A DNA stretch of 64,000 nt from contig JAWKUA010000001.1 of assembly GCA_041398785.1 (NCBI GenBank), positions 1-64,000 on the forward strand. Reading direction: 5' to 3'. Position 1 is the stretch's first letter, and each line of letters starts with the position of its first letter. The stretch comes from Planctomycetaceae bacterium (lineage in GTDB: Bacteria; Planctomycetota; Planctomycetia; Planctomycetales; Planctomycetaceae). Of the stretch, positions 19,457-27,286 are shown in pieces. A program made the position numbers and the translations under genes. The notes beneath the pieces are model-generated. The model was given only the letters and a program-made list of their open reading frames with translations. It searched no databases and was not told the DNA's origin.

Positions 19457-20164
19457 ATGCAGCTCCGCTCAACGCTGACTTCCGACGAAAGCCGCCGACT
19501 GGAAGAAGACGGATTCCTGGCGCTGGAAGGTATCGTCAGCGAAAAGCAGCTACAGGCAATGCGCCGCAGGTTGCGGGAATTGCTCGACGCGACGGAACAA
19601 AAGCATGCCGGCACACTGATCGTGGACGGGTTGCTGGCAGAAGAAACGTTCGATCCCGCGTGGCGGCATCCCCGCGTGCTCGCCGCTGTGAAGTCTGTCC
19701 TGGGAGACTCGCACCGGCTGCTGGGCGTCTTTTCGCGAGGACTGCGGCCCGGACACGGTCAGCAGGCGCTGCACGCGGACTGGGGCGGTCAGGGGCAACC
19801 GGGAGTCTGGTATGTCTGCCACGCGATTTGCCCGCTGGTCGACTTCACGTCAGAAAACGGCGCCACGCGCGTTGTCCCCGGTTCTCACCGCAATCCATGG
19901 ATGATGAAGGGGCAGCGAGACCTGCGCGGGCCGCATCCGGCTGAACGTCAACTGATCGGCAGGGCCGGAACCGTGTTCATTCTCAACGTTCACTGCCAGC
20001 ACTCAGCAGTTCACAACGGATCAGACAGCGATCGACTGGCGATCTTCTCATCATTCTCCCGCCGCGATTCACCGCTTCTGCTGATGCAGCCGCCGGCGGC
20101 GACAAACCCGGACATCCTGACCCGTTTTGACGCCGACACACAGCGTCTGCTGCGCGACGATTAG
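19457..20164 (+). CDS. phytanoyl-CoA dioxygenase (PhyH) family protein
   Basis: ATG 19457 gives 235 residues. The iron-binding His-x-Asp is in ALHADWGG and the distal His is in VHCQHSAVHNG. The 2-oxoglutarate-binding Arg is probably in DRLAIFSSF. GATRVVPGSHRNPW is a family hallmark. It should be an Fe(II)/2-oxoglutarate hydroxylase of a small molecule. The substrate is unknown, and no biosynthetic partners lie next to it. Confidence 0.88.
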   Translation: MQLRSTLTSDESRRLEEDGFLALEGIVSEKQLQAMRRRLRELLDATEQKHAGTLIVDGLLAEETFDPAWRHPRVLAAVKSVLGDSHRLLGVFSRGLRPGHGQQALHADWGGQGQPGVWYVCHAICPLVDFTSENGATRVVPGSHRNPWMMKGQRDLRGPHPAERQLIGRAGTVFILNVHCQHSAVHNGSDSDRLAIFSSFSRRDSPLLLMQPPAATNPDILTRFDADTQRLLRDD

Positions 20165-20415
20165 CAGCGAACCGCAGGGCTGCGAGCGTCCGCGCGACAG
20201 TTCACATTCGAATCTGCCGTGCCGCTGCGACCGACCGACGATGTCCGGCATTGCGAAGGGAACTTCTTCCTTCGGTTCAGGACCATCCCGACAGAAAAGG
20301 TTCCCGCCGCCTTTTTTGTGTCCCTGCTGAAGATTTTCACGCAACCGAATCCGACTTTGCGTGAGAATGCGAACGTAAACGCCCCGTTTTCCACCCGCAA
20401 TCAGGGAGATCATTC

Positions 20416-21069
20416 ATGCCGCACATCGTCCACGATTTCGACTGGGGTGTGATCGACATCATCGTCCATGAAAAGCGTGTCTTCTTTCAGCAGCGCTGGA
20501 AGTACATCTGGGAGGTCAAGGACGGTCAGCCGGCATGGGATCTGGACGGGAAGCGGAAGTTCCACGCGGAAGTCGACAAGCAGATCTGGGCTTCGTGGAG
20601 CAACCGCGTGAAGCTCAGCGTGAGCGGCACGTCCGAATTCGCGAAGAAATTCGCCGCGACGAAGCTGCCGATGAATCTGGACGTCCGGTGGGTGCTGCGC
20701 GACGAACACTGGGAGGTCACCGCAGTGAAGAATGACCCGAGCGATATGCCACACAACTACGTGCAGTGGGATGCCCGCAAGATCAAGCTGCATACCAGCA
20801 AACTGAAATCGTACTCGGCGTGTACCAACGGAACTCCGAAAGTCTGCACCGCCGGATTCAAAAGCGTGCCTCACGAAGCCGGTCACGCGTTCGGCAACTC
20901 ATCGACTCTGGGACGCGGTGACGAGTACGCGTCCACGTCACCTCATCTGGCCGACACGGGCAGCATTCTGAACATCGGCACGGAACTGCGCAAGCGTCAC
21001 TTCCGCACAATTCTGGAAGAGATGAACAAGATGATTCCCGACACGACGTTCGCCGTGCATCAGGTGTAG
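20416..21069 (+). CDS. zincin-like metallopeptidase domain protein
   Basis: The protein has 217 residues and no signal peptide or membrane helix. The C-terminal half has VPHEAGHAFGN followed by RGDEY, the HExxHxxG zinc motif with a downstream GDEY also seen in effector-like metallopeptidases of phage and type VI secretion origin. The N-terminal half (about 120 residues) is beta-rich with Trp (HIVHDFDWGVIDIIVHEKR). It has no cognate immunity or secretion gene next to it. It could be a cytoplasmic peptidase or a domesticated effector. Confidence 0.65.
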   Translation: MPHIVHDFDWGVIDIIVHEKRVFFQQRWKYIWEVKDGQPAWDLDGKRKFHAEVDKQIWASWSNRVKLSVSGTSEFAKKFAATKLPMNLDVRWVLRDEHWEVTAVKNDPSDMPHNYVQWDARKIKLHTSKLKSYSACTNGTPKVCTAGFKSVPHEAGHAFGNSSTLGRGDEYASTSPHLADTGSILNIGTELRKRHFRTILEEMNKMIPDTTFAVHQV

Positions 21070-21094
21070 CCGAAACGGCCGACGGCAGCTCTTC

Positions 21095-21799
21095 TCAACG
21101 CCAGACAAACACGGCAACGACCAGCAGAAACACCATCCAGATCACCGCCACAAGTGCTGCGCAGATCCAGAATGTGGCGGTTGTGGTTCTGCCGGCGGCA
21201 AAGCAGCGGCCAACAAGGTAGAACGTGTAAATCGACAGCGGCGGAACAATCAGGCTGACGATCACGGAACGCAGCAGCCGTCGTTCCAGTCCGTCATCAG
21301 CCGCGACTTCGACGACAGTGCCAAGTGTCAGTGACGCGGGAACTCGATAAGGCGAATCGTCCGCTTCGTTGCTGGTCACGACAGCGGATTCGGTCGTTTG
21401 GATGCGCGGCTTCTGATCATCATCGGGTAGCGGCGCCAGTTCCGGATTCGCAGGACGCACGGCTTCGCACGACCAGCATTCATCGAAGCTGTGTTCGTTG
21501 ACTTCCCCGCAGCCGGAGCAGACCCAGCCCAGATTTCGTTCGCTGTCCCACTGGCTGAACCGATTGCCGCTCCATTCGCGTTCGAGCCGTTCCAGAATTG
21601 CCAGCGCCGGTTCTATCTGATCTTTCGAAACCAGCAGGTGAACCTCCTGAGCCGCGCCACCCAGCAAAGCGTGTGACGCGTTGCTGTCGTCGCCAACGGT
21701 GACACTGCGGATTCCGTCCGCTTCCAGCGCTGCCCTGGCAATCTGCGCCGTGTGAGAAGACGCATACGTCATGATCCGAACGTCGGGTTGCTGACTCAT
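21095..21799 (-). CDS. DUF2007-like sensor domain protein with zinc ribbon and membrane helices
   Basis: From ATG 21799 (an alternative at 21811) the product has about 234 residues. Residues 1-75 resemble the DUF2007 putative signal-transducing domain (VRIMTYASSHTAQIARAALE... EVHLLVSKDQIEPALAILE). A zinc ribbon with two Cys pairs follows (CSGCG and CWSCE), then an acidic linker and two membrane helices at the C-terminus. It is a small membrane-anchored protein with a cytoplasmic head; its function is unknown. Confidence 0.7.
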   Translation of the reverse strand: MSQQPDVRIMTYASSHTAQIARAALEADGIRSVTVGDDSNASHALLGGAAQEVHLLVSKDQIEPALAILERLEREWSGNRFSQWDSERNLGWVCSGCGEVNEHSFDECWSCEAVRPANPELAPLPDDDQKPRIQTTESAVVTSNEADDSPYRVPASLTLGTVVEVAADDGLERRLLRSVIVSLIVPPLSIYTFYLVGRCFAAGRTTTATFWICAALVAVIWMVFLLVVAVFVWR

Positions 21800-21836
21800 G
21801 TGCGTTGCCATATCCGGGTGGAACGTCCGAGTTGAC

Positions 21837-23045
21837 TCAAGGAACTTTTGCCGGCCGGGCATTCAGGACAAACTGCTGTGCTGCCTGCTGCACCTGTGCT
21901 GAATCAGCATACGTCACATGTTGTCGTTTCCACCACAGTGGTCGTTCCGGAGCATCAAGTTCCGCCCTGATCGAACCGGGATCTTTGAGATGCCGCGCCA
22001 GCCACTGTGCCACTCCCAGTTGAAACCGGTCTTCCGGATAGATCGGAGCACCGGTTGCTTCCAGCGACCAGCGATCGATGCGCACGGGACACCACATGTC
22101 CAGCGGTGCCGGGTCGCCGACGAATGTTTTCACGAAATCCGGCAGTTCCCCGATCGCATCGCTGCGAACGAAGATTCGCAGGACTTCCGGGCGAGGCGAA
22201 TACAACTGCCATGACGGCCAGTTGTCGGCGATTCCGAACAGACCCGACAGCGGAAACACAACAACAATCACCAATGCGATTCGCGCAAGCATCGGCATCG
22301 CCGGCGCCGACCGGACCGCTTCCGTTTCCGGGCGGCTGTCTCGTTCGCGAAGCATCGGCAGCAGCGTCAGGAAGAAGGCGTTCCACAGCAGCACGCCGGT
22401 GTTGTGATTCAGACCCAGCGGACTCAGCGACAGCAGCAGTGTCGCGTGAATCGCCATTGCCAGCACCACGCCGAAAATTCGGAAGCGGTTCGTCAGCAGC
22501 AGCAGTCCCGCAATCAGTTCAATCACGCTCATCCCGGCGCACGTCCATCGAATCAGCAACGGTGACTGATTCAGCCGGGCCAGCCCGATCGCGTTCAAGC
22601 CAAGATCCAGAATCTGCCGGCTGACACCTTCATCAATTCGCGGCCCGAACCGGGATAGTGCCGCACAAATGTAGATCATCGCCACAGTGACTCGGCACAC
22701 GCGAATGCGGTGGGGCGGCTTGATGACAACATGAATCGTCGCCATCAGCAGGAACAGCACGTTCCACGGCTGCAATCGATGCTGGTTCAACACGCACAGC
22801 ACAATGCCGCTGACGATGGCCGCCACGTTCGAGCCGAAAGCTGCCTTTGATCGATCCGTTTCGGGTTTAACAACGATCGTGACAACGGCCGCGAAAAAAA
22901 TCACCGCGACCGCTCGATCAGCGGCCGGCGCCACGTGGCGCAGCGAGGATAGCAGAGGCACCGTCGGAAAGTTGTCCGTTCCAAACCACAGCGGCCAGGT
23001 GACGGAAATCAGCAGCAGTAGAAACAGTGCAGCCACACGATTCAT
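21837..23045 (-). CDS. polytopic membrane protein, HTTM/DoxX-like layout
   Basis: The protein has 402 residues. About nine membrane helices in the first 290 residues are followed by a soluble C-terminal region starting WPSWQLYSPRPEVLRIFV. Motifs such as FGPRIDEGVSRQILD and LLLLTNRFRIFGVVLAMAIHATLL recall HTTM and DoxX-type proteins, but I cannot assign the family. No enzyme motif is visible. The downstream DUF2007-like gene is about 37 bp away on the same strand. Confidence 0.7.
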   Translation of the reverse strand: MNRVAALFLLLLISVTWPLWFGTDNFPTVPLLSSLRHVAPAADRAVAVIFFAAVVTIVVKPETDRSKAAFGSNVAAIVSGIVLCVLNQHRLQPWNVLFLLMATIHVVIKPPHRIRVCRVTVAMIYICAALSRFGPRIDEGVSRQILDLGLNAIGLARLNQSPLLIRWTCAGMSVIELIAGLLLLTNRFRIFGVVLAMAIHATLLLSLSPLGLNHNTGVLLWNAFFLTLLPMLRERDSRPETEAVRSAPAMPMLARIALVIVVVFPLSGLFGIADNWPSWQLYSPRPEVLRIFVRSDAIGELPDFVKTFVGDPAPLDMWCPVRIDRWSLEATGAPIYPEDRFQLGVAQWLARHLKDPGSIRAELDAPERPLWWKRQHVTYADSAQVQQAAQQFVLNARPAKVP

Positions 23046-23205
23046 TGAACGCCCGCCGAAGGATCAATCCGCGGCTGCCATGATCGAAGCCCCGTGCAAC
23101 CCGATGCGCGTCGGCAGGCATTGCCAGAGTCACTCGCCCGAGCCAGCGGACGGTGTTGTCCGGACTTCGAACTCAAACAGACCGAAGGTTGCAGGTTCAG
23201 AATCG

Positions 23206-24249
23206 TCATGTCGGCGGCACCAGCGAGAACTCAGCGGGAGACGCCTGCACGACTCGAAACAACTGCGAAGCCAGCGACTGGCGGCTGATCACGCCGATGA
23301 CGCGAGCGTTGCTGTTCCCCGGCTCACCCTCAACGACGACGCCCCACGATGCGAAGTCCTGAAACAGTTCCGTCATGACTTCCAGGCGAGGCGTGTCGCG
23401 GCGAAATGCCGGCAGTTGCTTCATGGCCAGCCGCGGAGCCTGTGCCAGTCCGATGACGTCGGCAATCCGGACGGAATGCGTCCAGTGACCCGGACGACCG
23501 TCGGGGTGCAGCATCACGAACGCGCTTTTTGTGCGCCGGGCAAGAGCCAGCAGTTCGTCGCGGGAGATCGATTCGGGAACGCCGACAACCTGCGATGGCG
23601 GCATGATTGCCAGTTCCACGGGAGCCGTCGCGATGCGCATCATGTTTTCGGCCAACTGGTTCTGCAGCCGAGTCAGAATTCCTTCGTGATGACCGGCCGC
23701 CAGCAGGCTCGACAGCCGAGTGCGGCCCAGCACGATGTCCAGCGGCCGGTTGTCCTGATCCCCGAATCGCGACACTGCGCGAGATACCAGAATCAGCGGA
23801 TAACTGATCGGAAGGAAAACCCAGAAACAGAAGGTAAAAAACCGCGATCCCGACCGCAACAGCGACATCGGCGCGCGATAGTAGAGACTTTTCGGAATGA
23901 GTTCTCCGAAGATAAAAATCACGGGAGTCAGCAGCACCGTGGCCAGAACTTCCGCCGCGCCGGAGGAACTGACAACGATCACCGTGACCACCATCCCGAT
24001 CGCCACCGTTGTCAGATAGTTGGCCACGTTGTTACCCACCAGAGTCGTGGCGACAAAGCGTTCCGGGTGCGTCACAAACATCTGCAGCCGTCTGGCAACG
24101 CGATCCCCGCGCTGGACCTGAAGCATTAGTTGCAGCGTGCTGAGCCGGTAGAAACCGGTTTCGGAGCCGCTGAAAAATGCGGACAGCCGGATGCCGATCA
24201 GAAAAATGATCGCGGCGGCAAACAGCACCACTGACGGAGACTGTGTCAC
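23206..24249 (-). CDS. CNNM/CorC-type transporter domain protein, degenerate CBS region
   Basis: The protein has 347 residues. It has a DUF21/CNNM transmembrane domain (LSAFFSGSETGFYRLST, LVGNNVANYLTTVAIG, FGELIPKSLYYR). The following cytoplasmic region corresponds to a CBS pair but is poorly conserved, and the C-terminal CorC_HlyC domain is missing. The start overlaps the stop of the next CNNM gene by four bases. The two probably work together in Mg2+ or other divalent cation export; this copy may be the regulatory or truncated partner. Confidence 0.82.
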   Translation of the reverse strand: MTQSPSVVLFAAAIIFLIGIRLSAFFSGSETGFYRLSTLQLMLQVQRGDRVARRLQMFVTHPERFVATTLVGNNVANYLTTVAIGMVVTVIVVSSSGAAEVLATVLLTPVIFIFGELIPKSLYYRAPMSLLRSGSRFFTFCFWVFLPISYPLILVSRAVSRFGDQDNRPLDIVLGRTRLSSLLAAGHHEGILTRLQNQLAENMMRIATAPVELAIMPPSQVVGVPESISRDELLALARRTKSAFVMLHPDGRPGHWTHSVRIADVIGLAQAPRLAMKQLPAFRRDTPRLEVMTELFQDFASWGVVVEGEPGNSNARVIGVISRQSLASQLFRVVQASPAEFSLVPPT

Positions 24250-25550
24250 GAGTCCGCCCCTTCCTGTTCCGCCGCCATCACCAGGCTGGCGGGTTCCACC
24301 AGAACTCGCACCTGCCCGCGCGCCGTGACGTTGATCGCCGTCAGAACCCAGCCGTGCCAGTGAATGCGGTCGCCGACCTCCGGCAGCCGCTCCAGTTCGT
24401 CGTGAAACAGCCCCGACAGCGTGTACAGCGACTCGTCCTCCGGATTCAGCGCAATCCGCAGCCGCCGAGCCAGATAGCGAAGGGTTATCAGTCCTTCCAC
24501 ATGAAACCGGTTGTCGCCGATTTCGATGATTGGTTCCCGACGCAGCATTCGGCGAGTGCGGCTGGGTGCTTCGCTGAGCATCGATTCCAGCAGATCTTCA
24601 TACGTTGCGGTTCCGACGACTTCGCCGTGTTCGTGAACAACCACCGCGACTCCGCGAAACTTGTTCTGAAGTTCGCCCAGCACATAAGCGACGCTCGCAC
24701 ACCACGGAACGTAGATGACCGGTTCCGCAATCTGCTGAAACGTCTGCCCGGATTCAGCGCTGATGCCGTTCAGCGAAATCGCTCCTGTGAATACGCCGGT
24801 ATCCGGATCGGTCACCATCAGATAATTGACGTGCTTCAGCGAAGTGTTCAGAGCGGCCAGTGTTCCGTCCGCCGCTACGCTGACGCAATGGCTGCGAGGC
24901 CGCATGACTTCTTCGACGTAGAGTTCATTCAGATCCAGAATGTTGTGCAGCACCTGCTGTTCGATCTGCAGGATCTCGCTGCTGAGCGCCGCGGACGTGT
25001 CCACCGCCTTTTCCAGATCCTCCGCGTGAAGCGACGCTTCCTGCTTCAGATGCGGCCAGAACGTGCGCCGCAGCACGCGGGCGAACCGGCCCAGCCACGG
25101 AATCACCGGGTCCAGCGCCGCCACCGCCACAGCCAGCGGCCAGCTTGCCAGTTGAGCCACCTGCAGCCGATACACAACCGCCACACTTTTCGGCATCACT
25201 TCGCCAACAACAATGATGCCCAGCAGATTCGCCACACCGAACACCGCCGCCACCGACGAGAACTCACGCGTGGTTAGCTTGTGAATGATGACGATGCCGA
25301 CCGCGAAATAGCTGAGATTGATCAGCAGGTTCCAGAAAAGTACCGCCGAAAGCAGACGGTCGGGATCAGCCAGCAGCGACGCTACCATTCGCTGTCGCGG
25401 CGGCCCGGTACTGAATTTTCTGACCTGTTCCCGCGACAGAAAAAAGAAGGCCGTTTCGCTGGCTGAAAAGAACGCCGAAGCCACAATCAGCAACAGCATG
25501 GCAATCAAGCCAGGCAGCCAGATCGGTAACGAATCCGCGAACTCGGACAT
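24246..25550 (-). CDS. CNNM/CorC family transporter with CBS pair and CorC_HlyC domain
   Basis: The protein has 434 residues. The order is DUF21 membrane domain (SAFFSASETAFFFLSREQ, VGEVMPKSVAVVYR), CBS pair (EVMRPRSHCVSVAADGT to VHEHGEVVGTATYEDLLE), and C-terminal CorC_HlyC domain (DNRFHVEGLITLRYLARRL). This is the full domain set of the family, which handles Mg2+/Co2+ efflux. It is translationally coupled to the shorter paralogue downstream. Confidence 0.9.
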   Translation of the reverse strand: MSEFADSLPIWLPGLIAMLLLIVASAFFSASETAFFFLSREQVRKFSTGPPRQRMVASLLADPDRLLSAVLFWNLLINLSYFAVGIVIIHKLTTREFSSVAAVFGVANLLGIIVVGEVMPKSVAVVYRLQVAQLASWPLAVAVAALDPVIPWLGRFARVLRRTFWPHLKQEASLHAEDLEKAVDTSAALSSEILQIEQQVLHNILDLNELYVEEVMRPRSHCVSVAADGTLAALNTSLKHVNYLMVTDPDTGVFTGAISLNGISAESGQTFQQIAEPVIYVPWCASVAYVLGELQNKFRGVAVVVHEHGEVVGTATYEDLLESMLSEAPSRTRRMLRREPIIEIGDNRFHVEGLITLRYLARRLRIALNPEDESLYTLSGLFHDELERLPEVGDRIHWHGWVLTAINVTARGQVRVLVEPASLVMAAEQEGADS

Positions 25551-25629
25551 GGAACGAAGAATCTTGTTCGGTTAATAACGCTCGCCGTGTCAGGATAACA
25601 GACGCCGAACGGACTCCATACCGGGGGTT

Positions 25630-25664
25630 CAAATCTCAAATCTCAAATCTGAAATCTCATATCT
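25630..25664 (+). repeat. heptamer tandem repeat (CAAATCT/GAAATCT), copy 1
   Basis: Five consecutive 7-base units: three CAAATCT, one GAAATCT and one diverged CATATCT. A second array of four GAAATCT units is at 59770-59797. The array overlaps the 5' end of the bioD reading frame and occupies the place where a start codon and ribosome-binding site would be expected. Confidence 0.9.
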
Positions 25665-26412
25665 TCTTGTCACCGGCACCGACACCGATGTGGGCAAGAC
25701 CTGGGTCGCGGCACTGTTGTTACGGCAGTTGGTCGCCCGCGGCATTCGTGTGGCCGCCTACAAGCCTGCCTGCAGCGGCGCTGACTTCGATGCCGCTGGC
25801 GTGCCGATTTGGCGCGATGTGGATGCTCTGGCCGGCGCAGCAAAGTTTACCGGCGATCCGCATGTGATCTGCCCGCAGACGTTTCTCGCGCCTCTGGCGC
25901 CGAATCTTGCCGCAAAGCTGGAAGGCCGGCGAGTCAATGATGCGCTGCTGGTCGATGCGTTCCACCGCACCGCCGAACACGCCGATGTGGCTGTTGTCGA
26001 AGGCGCCGGAGGACTGCTGTCGCCGCTGTCGGACGAATCCACGAACGCGGACCTTGCCGTCCGACTGAATCTGCCGCTGATCATCGTGGCGGCGAATCGC
26101 CTGGGAGTCATCAATCACACACTGCTGACGATCGAAGCCGCACGACATCGTCAACTGCAGATCCTGTCCGTCGTTCTGAACGACGTCGCGCCGCGTTTAT
26201 CGCAACCCGACGAAGAAACAAGTCGGTCAGCGTCCGGTTCATCCGATTCGCCGCCGGAGTCGAGCTCAGCCTCCGCGATCGAACACAACGCCGCAGAACT
26301 TGGCCGTCTTCTGCATGACGTGCCGTTGTTCGAGTGCCGTTTCGAAGCGACTCACGTCACGCCGATGAACGTCGCCGCGCAACAGGTGAAGCTCCCGTAC
26401 GCGATGTCGTGA
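25654..26412 (+). CDS. bioD: dethiobiotin synthetase, start codon displaced by repeats
   Basis: The protein forms the ureido ring of dethiobiotin from DAPA, CO2 and ATP. The P-loop GTDTDVGKT, the substrate region YKPACSG, and VVEGAGGLLSPLSD are intact. Translation from GTG 25690 would remove most of the P-loop. The frame upstream is open back to 25579 but contains no ATG, GTG or TTG; it reads through the heptamer array. The listed start is an ATC and is only a guess. Either a rare start codon is used, or the gene lost its start when the repeat arrived. No other biotin gene is adjacent. The C-terminus has a Ser-rich insertion. Confidence 0.8.
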   Translation: MSYLLVTGTDTDVGKTWVAALLLRQLVARGIRVAAYKPACSGADFDAAGVPIWRDVDALAGAAKFTGDPHVICPQTFLAPLAPNLAAKLEGRRVNDALLVDAFHRTAEHADVAVVEGAGGLLSPLSDESTNADLAVRLNLPLIIVAANRLGVINHTLLTIEAARHRQLQILSVVLNDVAPRLSQPDEETSRSASGSSDSPPESSSASAIEHNAAELGRLLHDVPLFECRFEATHVTPMNVAAQQVKLPYAMS

Positions 26413-26440
26413 CGTGATACAACCGGTTCCCCAGTCTTGC

Positions 26441-26557
26441 GCCGGCGAGCGGCGCGACGTGAGTCCGCCATCGTCGTCGCGACGCACACCGGGTCGCACG
26501 GCCATCGAAGTCGCGCCGGCAGCATGAGAGCGGACTGGCGTCGCGCTGCTCGCCGAC
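26441..26557. repeat. pair of inverted dispersed repeats, family 3
   Basis: Segment 26441-26469 on the minus strand and 26530-26557 on the plus strand share the theme GCGGACT..CGTCGCGC.GCTCGCC. A third copy is at 27215-27239. The pair forms an inverted repeat with a 60-base centre in the gap between bioD and the convergent membrane-protein gene, and might act as a bidirectional terminator. Confidence 0.7.
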
Positions 26558-26579
26558 ATGGGACCGGCGGTTCCGGGTT

Positions 26580-27125
26580 TCACGGCCAGTGCCAGCCGGT
26601 GTTCCCGACCCACAGCGGCAACACGACGAAATGGTGCATCAGGTCGCTGAGGATCAGCGCCAGCGATACCGACCACAGCACAATCGCGATTCGCGGTCGA
26701 CTGCTCAACAACAGCGCCAGCAGAATCAGTGGCACCGACCAGAACATGTGATGGATCTGGAGTAACAACGGCGGTCGAGTTTCTTCCAGCCACTCCGCAG
26801 CCGACTGTCCAGCCGTGATTCGCGCGACGATCGTGATGGCCTCGAACGTGAGCGTGAGCATGGTTGTCAACAGCAACGGCGAGACCCGGTGCCAACGAGG
26901 GTTTCCCGCGACGACCGTGGATGAATCATCTCTCGGATTATGGCGTGTTCCCAAAAACTCATCCCTGACAATCGCTCGGATTGCCATCCACGCCAGAAAA
27001 CCGCCTAAACCAAGTCCTGGTAAGTCAAATGCCCTGCCGAAGACGAGCAACAGGACCCAAAATACAGACGCCCCAATCCTCCACTTCAGAAGCGACCAGG
27101 ATCCAATTTCGAGTGCGTCCTTCAT
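26580..27125 (-). CDS. small polytopic membrane protein
   Basis: From ATG 27125 the product has 181 residues; a start at 27140 is possible. About five membrane helices are visible (GASVFWVLLLVFGR, SPLLLTTMLTLTFEAITIV, LLLQIHHMFWSVPLILLALLL, IAIVLWSVSLALILSDLM and a C-terminal one). No family motif is recognised. His/Trp residues cluster near the C-terminus (DLMHHFVVLPLWVG). Repeats of family 3 flank it on both sides. Confidence 0.6.
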   Translation of the reverse strand: MKDALEIGSWSLLKWRIGASVFWVLLLVFGRAFDLPGLGLGGFLAWMAIRAIVRDEFLGTRHNPRDDSSTVVAGNPRWHRVSPLLLTTMLTLTFEAITIVARITAGQSAAEWLEETRPPLLLQIHHMFWSVPLILLALLLSSRPRIAIVLWSVSLALILSDLMHHFVVLPLWVGNTGWHWP

Positions 27126-27214
27126 TGAATGATCGCGCATTTCATCAGCCGAAAACCGCTGTCGCGGAGCCGCAAGACGCGTGGCTGCCAACCGTTCGTG
27201 CCGCCGGGGCGAAA

Positions 27215-27239
27215 GCGGACTGACGTCGCGCTGCTCGCC
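27215..27239 (+). repeat. dispersed repeat, family 3 copy 3
   Basis: The segment matches 26530-26557 over about 25 bases with two or three substitutions, in the same orientation. It lies upstream of the small membrane-protein gene and downstream of the broken dehydrogenase gene. Confidence 0.7.
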
Positions 27240-27286
27240 TGTGCGGGCGGTCGGCACATGTTGGTCGTTCGCCGGCGCCGACAGTG

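Noticed and set aside
25630..25664. Possible CRISPR array
   Set aside because: The repeat unit is only 7 bases and has no spacers; it is a simple tandem repeat.
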